Source of the DNA: Streptomyces sp. NRRL F-6131
GTDB lineage: Bacteria > Actinomycetota > Actinomycetes > Streptomycetales > Streptomycetaceae
Length of the DNA stretch: 64,000 bases
NCBI GenBank assembly: GCA_000719695.1
Contig: JOHN01000020.1
Coordinates: 52,863-116,862, forward strand
Direction of reading: 5' to 3'
This document shows positions 52,701 to 62,229 of the stretch, piece after piece. A model generated the notes under the pieces. That model saw only the letters and a program-made list of their open reading frames with translations. It searched no databases and was not told the origin of the DNA. Position numbers and translations under genes: made by a program. How positions within the stretch are numbered: the stretch's first letter is position 1; each line of letters starts with the position of its first letter.

Positions 52701-54800
52701 CCGATCAACCTGGACGGGATGGGCTGGTTCCCGCTGGACAGCCAGGTGGCGTCGCTGAGGCCCAGGGATTCGCGACCGAACATCGACCCCACCGTCGCTC
52801 CGTGGCGCGCTGCGGTCCACGGCACTCGACGGTCCGTGGCCGAACTGGCGACCCCGCACTCCCTGGAGGGGTATCCGGTACCGGAACCCGGTTGGGCCAG
52901 GCTGGCGCAGGCGGAATCCCGTGACTGGCGTCATGTCGTACTGGCGGCGCACGACCAGGATCGGACCGTGGCCGAACTGGTCCGGGCGCTGCGCGGTCTG
53001 CGGATGGCGCACCCGGAGCTGGCCGGCCCCGCGGTCCGCGCGGGTGACCTGGCCTGGGTCCCGGACCACCGTGACAAGGCGACCGTTGACCTGCTGCTGT
53101 GGCCGGACGGTCGCGACCGCCACCTGCGCACCGGGACGTACGCGTACCGGCACGAGCCGCAGGACCATCGGGGGCTGGTCCGCGTCTCGCGGACCGGGCG
53201 GCGGAGCCTGGGCGAACTCGCCGAGGGCTTCGCCAAGTACGCGCCGTTCCTCGAACGGCCGTTGCCCGAGGCGCCCGCGAACGTCCGCGACCACGTGTGC
53301 GACGAGCGGGAGATCTCCGCCCTGTACGTCAGGGACGAGAAGGGGCGGATCGTCCGCCCGACGGCCGGGCCCTGGGACCTGGTGGCACACGCGGAGAGCG
53401 CCGACCTCGATCCGGAGGAGGCCCGGCAGGTGCTGGTCCGACACGCCTGGCTGGGCTGGGCGGTCCCTTCGCGGGAGGAGACGGCCGCGTGGTCCGCGCT
53501 GGACCTGGACCTGCGCGAGGTCCTCTCGCCCTATCTGCTCGTCGACGCCGAGGGGCGGCCCGAGTTCCCCTGGGCGGCCACCCTCGGACTTGCCGCGCGG
53601 TGGGAGATCACGGTGCGGAAGGCCGAGAAGATCATCGCCAAGGCGGCTCCGGCGCTCGGCGTCGTCCACCGGCGGCGCTACGTGTCGGGCACGGTGGCCC
53701 GGGGCTTCGTGCCCGAGTCGGAGACAGCCGATGCCGCGCTCTGGCTGCAGCAGGACGGGCTGCGCCTGGAGAACGGGGTGTCGCTCCGGGACCTCGCCTT
53801 CAGCCGCCGGTACGCGATGTCCTGGGAGGACCGGGCGGCCGTCGTCGACGACCTGCGCGCCGCAGGCGTGGACGTCCCCGACGCGGCGGCGCTGCTGGAA
53901 GCCTGGGAGGACCTTCCGCTGCCCAGCCGGTACGCCTTCTCAGGGATGGACCCGGGCTTCAACGGGGCGAACTACCCCGTACCACCCACCCCTGCCGTGC
54001 TCTTCACCGGGAGTGCGAACCTGCGGCAGACGCTCGGCTACCTCTGGGCCATCGCGGGCGAGGAGACCGGGCGGCTGGCACTGCCCGAGCTGGCTCCACC
54101 GGGGCTCCCGCAGTGCCTGAATGACTTCCGGCCGACCTGGCACGAGCACCGGGCACTGGTCGACCAGGCGGGCGGCGAGGAGTTCGACGAATGGTTCGAG
54201 AGTCCCCGCTGGGCGCGGCTGGACGCCAATCGGCTGATCGGCTACGCCCGGGCGCGGCAACTCGGTGTACGCGACGCGTTCCGGCTCCTGGAGAAGTTCC
54301 GGGCCATCGGCGCCCTGGTACCGGATCTCTCCCCGGCCGAGGCCGCCCGTCTGCCCGAGGCCGCCCCGGACCCCTGGGACGCCGCCGCGCTGGATCCGGC
54401 CCACCGGGTCTCCCCGCCCGGTGCGCCGCTCGTCCCGCTCGACCTGGTCAGCATCGCCTGCCGGCTCGGCGAACCCCTCGACCGGGCCTGGGAGCGCATC
54501 TCGCCCTACGGCGTCCTGGAGGACCGGCCCGCCCGCTTCGCGGACGTGCCCCCGGTCCAACCGCTCTGGCAGGACCTCGCGATCCTCTCGGTCGGCCTGG
54601 ACGGCCTGCTCCCGGGGCTCACCGGCCAGGTGACACCCGAGCGACTGGCGCTCGCGGCCGAAGGAGTGGGCGAGACGCCCGCCTGGGTCCGCGACCGGCT
54701 GGCGCTCTACGCGGGGCTGTTCAGCTTGGACCTGCCGCCCGAGCCCGCCGCGCCGCCCGCGCCCACCACCGAACCCGACGGAGAACAGGAACGGCCATGA
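49713..54800 (+). CDS. Giant caspase-like/GHKL-ATPase/wHTH protein (candidate conflict-system effector)
   Basis: 1695 aa from GTG 49713 (AGGGGG 5 nt upstream); ATG 49668 and GTG 49734 are alternatives. Residues 8-240 are a caspase-fold peptidase (C14): strand ARTALLIGVGD, catalytic His88 in LLYFTGHG and Cys148 in WVMDACRS. Residues about 480-600 resemble a degenerate HD/helical domain. Residues about 640-800 are an Hsp90/GHKL ATPase: N box ALRELYQNSMDACRYRAM with Asn667, G1 D713-NGVG, G2 FGIGVFS at 762-768. The C-terminal 700 residues hold repeated winged-helix-like units (ARQLGVRDAFRLLEKFRAIG; VSIACRLGEPLDRAWERISP). No signal peptide. Its stop overlaps the next gene start. The ATPase may sense and the caspase may act; that is inference from related caspase systems. 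Confidence 0.9.
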   Translation: MGESTGAVARTALLIGVGDAPATAHVLPSLESTVAADLRLLRAALEGSGYTEVDVLRDGSRSEIAERITTASRRAGPGGTLLLYFTGHGVRIGATDYVVPADARGPLEGTGGGDWDQPYILDSLLDADISRYLRDCRAGTVLWVMDACRSAEAEGGAVFGSRITQGPPGSGFAVMTGCGPGERSGYTADGSLFTSALARAFDPLSESTTVEEVYGTARRLTRESSLSRFGRAQLPQVYYGNDREQETRAAVVADGRRLLGAWSEAVRAPELWALAADAEDEEVTAFQGSLTAFVESVARQVDRAQKRLPDPWADDDFPVRLLRDRLPQLVSKEARLSVLEVAALVAGVFAHEAAWAGRLSRAEEFYPHFAHHDPAADEPRRHYELVLEQYPQVADKIRRHRPREGAEPESEATVLWLVHRWIAERFQTDEQAVPAVLGDEAAAALLGDGNPNGRGDGGRAGELSGALRAIAAGLSLGHLADQGQASCPDRHVVRGKARPLRVRPLSALLRLAGLLALDARTLPDVLSEHLAVSDSVLPREVLSALENAHWDTGDRDGPVRELQLDAVCPHPAIHAALAAVVQEADELVQLLATEERRLPAAEAALLGGLPSRVTDGRLRPAEESGRRAYDTPLLRFSLAQTEVRRLLMGEQLYGGRHEAALRELYQNSMDACRYRAMRERYLGACGRSVGSWSGSIRIVTGEDERGRYVECLDNGVGMTADQLKGTFTRAGRRFEQSGEFRREQAAWLRQDSTLRLYPNSRFGIGVFSYFMLADEMTITTRPVGTDGRPAAETMRVDIAGSGSLFRIRQAEAGAAAALAGGGTAVRLYLKPGLMSGDACVEALRSVVFVSEFRLEVRGDGGAARVWEPGVLAPGGKKQQIEAGTAVEAVPGTLWWVQGKGAVLCDGIAANIFPYGYVLNLTGAHAGKLSVDREKLERFDGAWRAEQWRLGTSALAGWEALTVDWLWDLEAQDLAAAQAVAGEWTGRGVLVGRQIGGPINLDGMGWFPLDSQVASLRPRDSRPNIDPTVAPWRAAVHGTRRSVAELATPHSLEGYPVPEPGWARLAQAESRDWRHVVLAAHDQDRTVAELVRALRGLRMAHPELAGPAVRAGDLAWVPDHRDKATVDLLLWPDGRDRHLRTGTYAYRHEPQDHRGLVRVSRTGRRSLGELAEGFAKYAPFLERPLPEAPANVRDHVCDEREISALYVRDEKGRIVRPTAGPWDLVAHAESADLDPEEARQVLVRHAWLGWAVPSREETAAWSALDLDLREVLSPYLLVDAEGRPEFPWAATLGLAARWEITVRKAEKIIAKAAPALGVVHRRRYVSGTVARGFVPESETADAALWLQQDGLRLENGVSLRDLAFSRRYAMSWEDRAAVVDDLRAAGVDVPDAAALLEAWEDLPLPSRYAFSGMDPGFNGANYPVPPTPAVLFTGSANLRQTLGYLWAIAGEETGRLALPELAPPGLPQCLNDFRPTWHEHRALVDQAGGEEFDEWFESPRWARLDANRLIGYARARQLGVRDAFRLLEKFRAIGALVPDLSPAEAARLPEAAPDPWDAAALDPAHRVSPPGAPLVPLDLVSIACRLGEPLDRAWERISPYGVLEDRPARFADVPPVQPLWQDLAILSVGLDGLLPGLTGQVTPERLALAAEGVGETPAWVRDRLALYAGLFSLDLPPEPAAPPAPTTEPDGEQERP

Positions 54801-55156
54801 GCACCACCCCGACCCCGCACGACCACCACCTGCCCTACGCCGAGGCCGACCTGGGCGAGGTCGACGGCGCACCGTTCAGCCAGTCCGCGGCGCCGGACGG
54901 CCGTTCGGTCCGCGTCAGCGGCACGTGCCCGCGCTGCCACGGCCGCACGCGGACGGAGTTCCGGCGCGGGAACCCCGGCACGGGCACCAAGGGCCTGTTC
55001 GACCGGCTCTCCGGGCGCTCGGGCGGCACGGCGCGGACGGAGCCGGAGCCGTTGCACGGCGAGGTGCACTTCTGCGAATGCGGGCACGGGCACCCGAGCA
55101 TCCCCGCCGACGTGCGCTTCGTCGGCTGCGGCGCGAGCTGGCGGATCGCCCCGTGA
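54797..55156 (+). CDS. Zinc-ribbon partner protein
   Basis: 119 aa; ATG overlaps the caspase-gene stop (ATGA). Cys44-xx-Cys47 (TCPRCHGR) and Cys93-x-Cys95 (FCECGHGH) with His98/His100 form a two-knuckle zinc ribbon; Cys111 lies near the end. The N-terminus is His/Asp-rich (HDHHLPY). No family known to me. Tight coupling to the giant caspase gene and to the membrane protein (GTGA at 55153) suggests one complex. It may be an adaptor, ligand sensor or caspase substrate. Confidence 0.8.
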   Translation: MSTTPTPHDHHLPYAEADLGEVDGAPFSQSAAPDGRSVRVSGTCPRCHGRTRTEFRRGNPGTGTKGLFDRLSGRSGGTARTEPEPLHGEVHFCECGHGHPSIPADVRFVGCGASWRIAP

Positions 55157-55755
55157 GCGCCCGCTCCGACCGGCGGTGGGCCGAACTCGCCCGGGACCTG
55201 GAGTTCACCCGCCTCCCGGAGCTGCGCCGGCAGGCCGAGGGCTGGCGCACCGGCCTCACCGGGCTGACCGCGTTGCTCGCCGTCCTGGCGCTGCTGAAGG
55301 GCCGGGACAACCTCGACCAGCTCCCGGCCTGGGCGGCCGACACGGCGACGGCGCTGCTCGCGCTGGCCTTCCTGCTGCTGGTGACGGGCTCGCTGCTGGC
55401 GGTCCGGGCGGCGCACGGCGTGCCCGGGGAGGAGATCCTGCTCGGCGGGCAGGCGCTGCGACGCTGGACGGAGCGGGAGGTGGACCGGGTGACCCGGGCG
55501 CTGGCCCGGGCCTCGGGGTGCTGCGCGGTCGGACTGGTGCTGATCGTGGGGGCGCTCGGGCTGGCCTGGGCGACCACGGAGGCAGCGCCGTCGCACCTGG
55601 TCCGGGTGCGGACCGGGACCGTCGAGCTGTGCGGGGAGCTGATCCGGGCGGACCAGGCGCAGCTCGTGCTGCGAGCCGGGACGGACCGCGGGGAGCGGAC
55701 CGTCCCTCAGGTCGACGTGACAGGACTGGAAGCCGTTGGTTCCTGCGGGAAGTGA
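55153..55755 (+). CDS. Membrane protein of the caspase operon
   Basis: 200 aa; GTG overlaps the previous stop. A 30-residue polar amphipathic N-terminus (DRRWAELARDLEFTRLPELR) is followed by hydrophobic helices at about 34-50, 62-85 and 120-141, then a 55-residue soluble C-terminal domain with two Cys (160, 198). It could anchor the caspase complex or be the pore or membrane-damaging effector released by it. Unknown family. The operon ends here with two terminator hairpins downstream. Confidence 0.82.
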   Translation: MSARSDRRWAELARDLEFTRLPELRRQAEGWRTGLTGLTALLAVLALLKGRDNLDQLPAWAADTATALLALAFLLLVTGSLLAVRAAHGVPGEEILLGGQALRRWTEREVDRVTRALARASGCCAVGLVLIVGALGLAWATTEAAPSHLVRVRTGTVELCGELIRADQAQLVLRAGTDRGERTVPQVDVTGLEAVGSCGK

Positions 55756-55760
55756 GAACG

Positions 55761-55797
55761 CGGAGGGCGGCACCGGTCCGGCCGGTGCCGCCCTCCG
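55761..55797 (+). terminator. Terminator of the caspase operon
   Basis: Perfect 16-bp stem (55761-55776 with 55782-55797), 5-nt loop, 6 bp after the stop codon. Confidence 0.93.
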
Positions 55798-55832
55798 TCC
55801 TGCTGGTGGTGCGGGTGGTGCCGTGGTGGAGC

Positions 55833-55860
55833 GACGGGAACCCGGGTGGGGGTTCCCGTC
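55833..55860 (-). terminator. Terminator of the fumarylacetoacetase transcript
   Basis: 11-bp perfect stem (55833-55843 with 55850-55860), 6-nt loop, just downstream of the minus-strand stop at 55864. Confidence 0.88.
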
Positions 55861-55863
55861 GGG

Positions 55864-57087
55864 TCAGGGGGTGATGCGGCCGGTGACCTCGCCGAAGCCG
55901 ATGACGGTGCCCTCCGGGCCGGGGGCGGTGGCGGTGATGGTCACCTCGTCGCCGTCCTCCAGGAAGGTGCGGGTCGAGCCGTCGGGGAACTTGATCGGGT
56001 TCTCGCCGTTCCAGGTCAGCTCGATCAGGGCGCCGCGGGTCTCCACCTCCGGTCCGCTGACGGTGCCGGAGGCGAAGAGGTCGCCGGTGCGCAGCGAGGC
56101 GCCGTTGACCGTCATGTGGGCGAGCTGTTGGGCGGCCGTCCAATACATCGAGGCGAACGGCGGACGCGAGACCGTGTGGCCGTTCAGCCGGACCTCCAGG
56201 GCGAGGTCCAGGCCCCACGGCTCCTCGCCCGAGCGGTCGTCCAGGTAGGGCAGCGGCTCGACGTCGCGGGCGGGCGGGGCGACCCGGGCGTGCTCCAGGG
56301 CGTCCAGCGGCACGATCCACGGCGAGACGGAGGTGGCGAAGGACTTGCCCAGGAACGGGCCGAGCGGCACGTACTCCCAGGCCTGGATGTCCCGCGCGGA
56401 CCAGTCGTTGACCAGGCAGACACCGAAGACGTGCTCGCGGAAGCCGTCCAGGGCGACCGGCGTGCCGAGCGCGGAGGGCGCGCCGACGACGAAGCCGACC
56501 TCGGCCTCGATGTCCAGCCGGCGGGTCGGCCCGAAGGACGGCACGGCGTCGGTCGGCGCCTTGCGCTGCCCCTGCGGACGGCTCACCGGGGTGCCGGAGA
56601 CCACCACGGTGCCGGAGCGGCCGTGGTAGCCGATCGGCAGGTGCTTCCAGTTGGGCGTCAGCGGTTCCGTGCCGGGGCGGAACATCTTCCCCAGGTTGGT
56701 GGCGTGGTGCTCGGAGGCGTAGAAGTCGACGTAGTCGGCCACCTCGAACGGCAGGTGCAGCTCCACCTCGGCCAGCGGCAACAGCAGCGGCGTGAGCGCG
56801 TCCCGGAACGACTCCTCGGTCAGCCAGCGGGTGAGCGAGGCACGGACCCCGGTCCACACCGGGCGGCCCGCGGCCAGCAGCGGGTTGAGCGAGTCCGCGT
56901 CGAGCAGCACGGACGGTGCCCCGGCGGCACGGGCGGCCGCGCCCGCGTCCAGGACGAAGTCGCCGATCCGGACACCGATGCGCCGCGCACCCGGCCGGTC
57001 GGCCGCCGTGAAGACGCCGTACGGCAGGTTGTGCACGCCGAACGGCGAGTCGTTCGCGGGGGCGAGCCAGCTGCGGGGGGTGGTCAA
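55864..57087 (-). CDS. fahA: Fumarylacetoacetase
   Basis: 407 aa from TTG 57087, overlapping the previous stop (TTGA) with GGAGGA upstream. Family features are complete: N-terminal SH3-like domain (SPFGVHNLPYGVF), and the catalytic domain with YVDFYASEHHATNLGKMFRP, LPIGYHGR, VVSGTPVSRPQGQ, LDIEAEVGFVVG, VNDWSARDIQAWEYVPLGPF and LGKSF. It splits fumarylacetoacetate into fumarate and acetoacetate, the last step of tyrosine degradation. Last gene of a coupled trio (hmgA, unknown, fahA). Confidence 0.97.
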   Translation of the reverse strand: MTTPRSWLAPANDSPFGVHNLPYGVFTAADRPGARRIGVRIGDFVLDAGAAARAAGAPSVLLDADSLNPLLAAGRPVWTGVRASLTRWLTEESFRDALTPLLLPLAEVELHLPFEVADYVDFYASEHHATNLGKMFRPGTEPLTPNWKHLPIGYHGRSGTVVVSGTPVSRPQGQRKAPTDAVPSFGPTRRLDIEAEVGFVVGAPSALGTPVALDGFREHVFGVCLVNDWSARDIQAWEYVPLGPFLGKSFATSVSPWIVPLDALEHARVAPPARDVEPLPYLDDRSGEEPWGLDLALEVRLNGHTVSRPPFASMYWTAAQQLAHMTVNGASLRTGDLFASGTVSGPEVETRGALIELTWNGENPIKFPDGSTRTFLEDGDEVTITATAPGPEGTVIGFGEVTGRITP

Positions 57088-57965
57088 CGGTCCTCCTGGG
57101 GCGTCAGGGTGGGCGACAGCAGGCCGAGGGCGGCCAGGTCGTCCAGGGGCTCGGCGATGCTACAGGTGCCGAACGCGGTGAACGAGTTGCGGATCACCGT
57201 CACCTGACGGTCGGTCAGGGTGCGAACGGCCTCGGCGAGCACCGGGCCGGAGCGCTCGGCCAGGATGTCGGCCGCCGCCTTCGGGTCGGTCTCCGCCGCC
57301 GCCAGCAGGACGTTCAGGAAGCCGTGGTGCTCGAAGCCGGTCACCGGGTCGGTGTGCCGGACGGCGTGGTGCAGTCCGGCGGTGCACTTGTACGGCAGGC
57401 CGCGCTGCGCGCACCCGGTGAGGAAGCCGGCCAGCTCCGCCTCGTCCGGGAAGGCGCCGGCGGCCACGCCGCCGGTGCGGAACTTGGCCCGGTACGGGCT
57501 GTCCACCAGCACGTCCAGCACCTCGTCCAGGCCGTCGCCGCGCAGCAGTTCGCGCGGCAGTTCGACGGCGGCGGGCACGTCCGGCGGCAGCAGCAGGTCG
57601 AGCGCCGCGACGGCCTCGTGGGCGTCCCGGGTGGCCAGTTCGACACCGGCGACCTCGAACGGTGCGGCGGCGGTGAGGGCCGGGCCGAGTTCGGAGCTGC
57701 CCCCCGGCAGCACCAGCCCGACCCGGAGGCGAGGTCCGGTCCCGTCGGCGGCGCCCGCCGCGGCGGCCAACTCGCCCAGCCGGCCGGCCCCGCAGAGGAG
57801 CGGACCGACGGCGTCGGCGTACCGGGCGGCGCGGTGCGCGCGGTGCGCGGGCACCGCCTCGGCGACGGGCAGGTTCCCGGGCGGGAACACCGCCGCGTCG
57901 TCGAACAGCCCCTGGAACAGCGGCGGGACGGACGCCGCCCCGGCGGCGGAGGGAGCGGTGCTCAC
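57084..57965 (-). CDS. Unknown protein between hmgA and fahA
   Basis: 293 aa from GTG 57965, overlapping the hmgA stop (GTGA); its own stop overlaps fahA (TTGA). It starts PPLFQGLFDDAAVFPPGNLP and contains KFRTGGVAAGAFPDEAELAG, LPYKCTAGLHHAVRHTDPVT and GFEHHGFLNVLLAAAETDP, with alternating strand-helix pattern like a TIM barrel and conserved-looking Lys, His and Arg residues. Family is not known to me. Because it is welded between the two enzymes flanking the maleylacetoacetate isomerase step, and actinomycetes lack glutathione for the usual zeta-class isomerase, it may carry out or assist that isomerisation. This is a hypothesis from position only. Confidence 0.85.
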   Translation of the reverse strand: MSTAPSAAGAASVPPLFQGLFDDAAVFPPGNLPVAEAVPAHRAHRAARYADAVGPLLCGAGRLGELAAAAGAADGTGPRLRVGLVLPGGSSELGPALTAAAPFEVAGVELATRDAHEAVAALDLLLPPDVPAAVELPRELLRGDGLDEVLDVLVDSPYRAKFRTGGVAAGAFPDEAELAGFLTGCAQRGLPYKCTAGLHHAVRHTDPVTGFEHHGFLNVLLAAAETDPKAAADILAERSGPVLAEAVRTLTDRQVTVIRNSFTAFGTCSIAEPLDDLAALGLLSPTLTPQEDR

Positions 57966-59161
57966 GACTGCGGCCCCCGACCGGCCCACGTCCAGGCGTA
58001 GTTGGAGTCCTCGCTCGCCCGGCCGCCCTCGCCCAGCTCCAGCGGGCGGAAGGTGTCCACCATCACCGCGAGCTCGTCGAAGAACTCCGCGCCGATCGAC
58101 CGCTCGTAAGCGCCCGGCTGCGGGCCGTGGGTGTGGCCGCCCGGGTGCAGCGAGATCGAACCCTGGCCGATGCCCGAGCCCTTGCGCGCCGCGTAGTCGC
58201 CGCCGCAGTAGAACATGACCTCGTCGCTGTCCACGTTGGAGTGGTAGTACGGCACCGGGATCGACAGCGGGTGGTAGTCCACCTTGCGGGGCACGAAGTT
58301 GCAGATCACGAACCCGTTGCCCTCGAACACCTGGTGGGCCGGCGGCGGCTGGTGGATCCGCCCGGTGATCGGCTCGTAGTCCCGGATGTTGAACGCGTAC
58401 GGGTACAGGCAGCCGTCCCAGCCGACCACGTCGAACGGGTGGTGCGGCACCGTGTACCGGGTGCCCGCGATGCCGTTCGGGCCGCGGTGCTTGACCAGCA
58501 CGTCGACGTCCGTGCCGTCCACCAGGAGCGGACCCGACGGGGCGCGCAGGTCCCGCTCGCAGTACGGCGCGTGCTCCAGCAGCTGCCCGTACTTGGAGAG
58601 GAAGCGCTTGACCGGGGTGATGTGGCTGTTCGCCTCGATGCAGTAGGCGCGCAGCGGCTCCTCGCCGGTCGGCACCCAGCGGTGGGTGGTCGCCCGGGGG
58701 ATGATCACGTAGTCGCCCTGGCCGACCTCCAGCGTGCCGAAGACCGTCTCCAGGGTGCCGGCGCCGGACTCCACGTACACGCACTCGTCGCCGAGCCCGT
58801 TGCGGTACAGCTCGCTCGGGGCCCCGGCGGCGACGTACGAGATCCGCACGTCGCCGTTGCCGAGGACGAGCCGGCGGCTGCCGACGACGTCCGCGGACTT
58901 CCACTCCTGGTCCGCGAACAGCTCGTGCAGCTTGAGGTGGCGGGGGAGCAGGGGATGGTTGGCCACCGTCGACTGGTCGGGCAGCTCCCACGGCACCGCG
59001 TTCACGACGGCCGAGGGGATGCCCCGGTGGTAGAGCAGCGAGGAGTCCGAGGAGAACCCCTCCTCGCCCATCAACTCCTCGTAGTACAGCCCGCCTTCGG
59101 GCGTGCGGTGCTGCGTGTGCCGCTTGGGCGGGATGCTGCCCAGCTGCCGGTAGTACGCCAT
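57962..59161 (-). CDS. hmgA: Homogentisate 1,2-dioxygenase
   Basis: 399 aa; ATG 59161 with GGAGGAG upstream. The two cupin-like halves are seen: VESGAGTLETVFGTLEVGQG, YVIIPRATTHRWVP, then the metal-site part with HPFDVVGWDGCLYPYAFNI, EGNGFVICNFVPRK, YYHSNVDSDEVMFYCGGDY and LHPGGHTHGPQPGAYERSIG. Fe(II) ligands of the family (two His and one Glu) lie in this last block. It opens the ring of homogentisate to maleylacetoacetate. Its stop overlaps the next gene. The start lies 75 bp after the hpd stop. Confidence 0.97.
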   Translation of the reverse strand: MAYYRQLGSIPPKRHTQHRTPEGGLYYEELMGEEGFSSDSSLLYHRGIPSAVVNAVPWELPDQSTVANHPLLPRHLKLHELFADQEWKSADVVGSRRLVLGNGDVRISYVAAGAPSELYRNGLGDECVYVESGAGTLETVFGTLEVGQGDYVIIPRATTHRWVPTGEEPLRAYCIEANSHITPVKRFLSKYGQLLEHAPYCERDLRAPSGPLLVDGTDVDVLVKHRGPNGIAGTRYTVPHHPFDVVGWDGCLYPYAFNIRDYEPITGRIHQPPPAHQVFEGNGFVICNFVPRKVDYHPLSIPVPYYHSNVDSDEVMFYCGGDYAARKGSGIGQGSISLHPGGHTHGPQPGAYERSIGAEFFDELAVMVDTFRPLELGEGGRASEDSNYAWTWAGRGPQS

Positions 59162-59236
59162 CGTCCCTGCTCCTCCCGGACCCTCTCCCGGGCCCAGACC
59201 TGTCTGACCTGCCGGCCGGCCTCGGACGCGCCGGTC

Positions 59237-60798
<1,562 letters not shown>

Positions 60799-62229
60799 TC
60801 AGGACGGCGGGTCGGCCGTGGTCGGGACGGGGCCCAGATGGTCGCGGAACCAGTCCCGGGCCAGCTCGGCGACCCGGTCCAGCGTCCCGGGCTCCTCGAA
60901 GAGGTGGCCGGCGTGCGGGACCACCGCCAGTTCACTCTCGCAGCGCAGCTGCGCGCGCGCCCGCCGGTTCAGCTCGATCACCGCGTCGTCCCGGCCGCCG
61001 ACGATCAGCAGCGTCGGCGCGGTCACGGCGGCCAGCACCGCCGCCCCGGCCAGGTCCGGCCGCCCGCCCCGGGAGACCACGGCGGCCACGCCGTCGCCGA
61101 GCCGGGCGGCCGTCCACAGCGCGGCGGCGGCGCCGGTGCTCGCGCCGAACAGGGCGAGGGGCAGGGCGGCGGGGAGGGCGGCGGGCCGGGGCGGGGCTCC
61201 GGCTGGGTCGGGCAGGGTGCGCACTTCGTCGGGCAGGGTCCGTGCGATGTCGGTCAGGCGGGCGCCGAGCAGGGCGACGTCGAAGACGTTCCGCCGGTCG
61301 GGCTCCTCGTCCTCGGTGAGCAGGTCGAACAGGAAGGTGGCCAGTCCGGCCGCGTTCAGCCCGGTCGCCACGTGGAGGTTGCGCGGGCTGCGTCGGCTGC
61401 TGCCGCTGCCGTGCGCGAACACCACGAGGCCGCGGGCGCCGGCGGGGACGGTCAGCCGGCCGGTCAGGCGGACACCGGCGGCGGGGAGCGTCAGCTCGCG
61501 GTCGGTGGCGGGGGTTGCCGGGGCGGAGACGGGTGCGGTCGTGTCGGTGTCGGTGTCGGTGGGGGCGGGGACGTCGGTCGGGGTGGCAGCTTCGGTGAGG
61601 TGGCGCAGGACCTCGGCGTCCTCGGTCTGGGTGAAGTCGGCGTAGAACTCGCCGATCGCGAAGAACGGCGACGGCGTGCCGACGCAGACCAGTTCGTCGG
61701 CGACGTCGCCGAGCCGTTCCGTCCAGTCCCGCGGCGCCACCGGAACGGCGAGCACCACCCGCCGCGCGCCGCGCGCCCGCACGATCAGGCAGGCGGCCCG
61801 CGCGGTCGAACCGGTGGCGACGCCGTCGTCCACCACGACCACGGTCCGCCCGTGCAGGTCCACCGGCGGCCGGTCGCCCCGGTAGCGGCGCGCCCGGCGC
61901 TCCAGCTCCGTCCGCTCGTGGGCCTCCACGGCGGCCAACTGCTCGGGGGTGACCCCGGCGGGCCGCAGCACGTGGTCGTTGATCACCCGCACCCCGTCCT
62001 CGCCGATCGCCCCCATCCCGAGCTCCGGCTGGTAGGGGACGCCCAGCTTGCGGATCACGCAGATGTCCAGCGGCGCGTCGAGGGCGGCCGCCACCTCGGC
62101 GGCCACCGGGACACCGCCGCGTGGCAGCGCGACCACCACGGTGCCGGGGCCGCGCAGGTGGCCGAGCCGGTCGGCCAGTCGGACTCCGGCGTCGGTGCGG
62201 TCGGTGAAGTGGGTACCGGTGGCGTGCAT
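60799..62229 (-). CDS. Phosphoribosyltransferase-like/dienelactone hydrolase-like fusion protein
   Basis: 476 aa; ATG 62229 with GGAGAGG 8 nt upstream. Residues 1-215 are a type I PRTase fold: RKLGVPYQPELGMGAIGEDG, PRPP loop VVVVDDGVATGSTARAA, and PSPFFAIGEFYADFTQTEDA. Residues 235-470 are an alpha/beta-hydrolase: VVFAHGSGSSRRSPRN, nucleophile-elbow LFGASTGAAAALW with Ser, LLIVGGRDDAVIELN and the His in VPHAGHLFEEPG. Such two-domain proteins are widespread in actinobacteria with unknown role. A Thr/Asp/Pro linker with TDTDTDTT joins the parts. It lies 347 bp upstream of hpd, same strand, separated by repeats. Confidence 0.92.
   Translation of the reverse strand: MHATGTHFTDRTDAGVRLADRLGHLRGPGTVVVALPRGGVPVAAEVAAALDAPLDICVIRKLGVPYQPELGMGAIGEDGVRVINDHVLRPAGVTPEQLAAVEAHERTELERRARRYRGDRPPVDLHGRTVVVVDDGVATGSTARAACLIVRARGARRVVLAVPVAPRDWTERLGDVADELVCVGTPSPFFAIGEFYADFTQTEDAEVLRHLTEAATPTDVPAPTDTDTDTTAPVSAPATPATDRELTLPAAGVRLTGRLTVPAGARGLVVFAHGSGSSRRSPRNLHVATGLNAAGLATFLFDLLTEDEEPDRRNVFDVALLGARLTDIARTLPDEVRTLPDPAGAPPRPAALPAALPLALFGASTGAAAALWTAARLGDGVAAVVSRGGRPDLAGAAVLAAVTAPTLLIVGGRDDAVIELNRRARAQLRCESELAVVPHAGHLFEEPGTLDRVAELARDWFRDHLGPVPTTADPPS

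Noticed and set aside
49926..53669. 1247-codon minus-strand frame opposite the caspase gene
   Set aside because: The plus-strand frame has caspase and GHKL motifs; the minus product is repetitive Arg/Gly/Pro.
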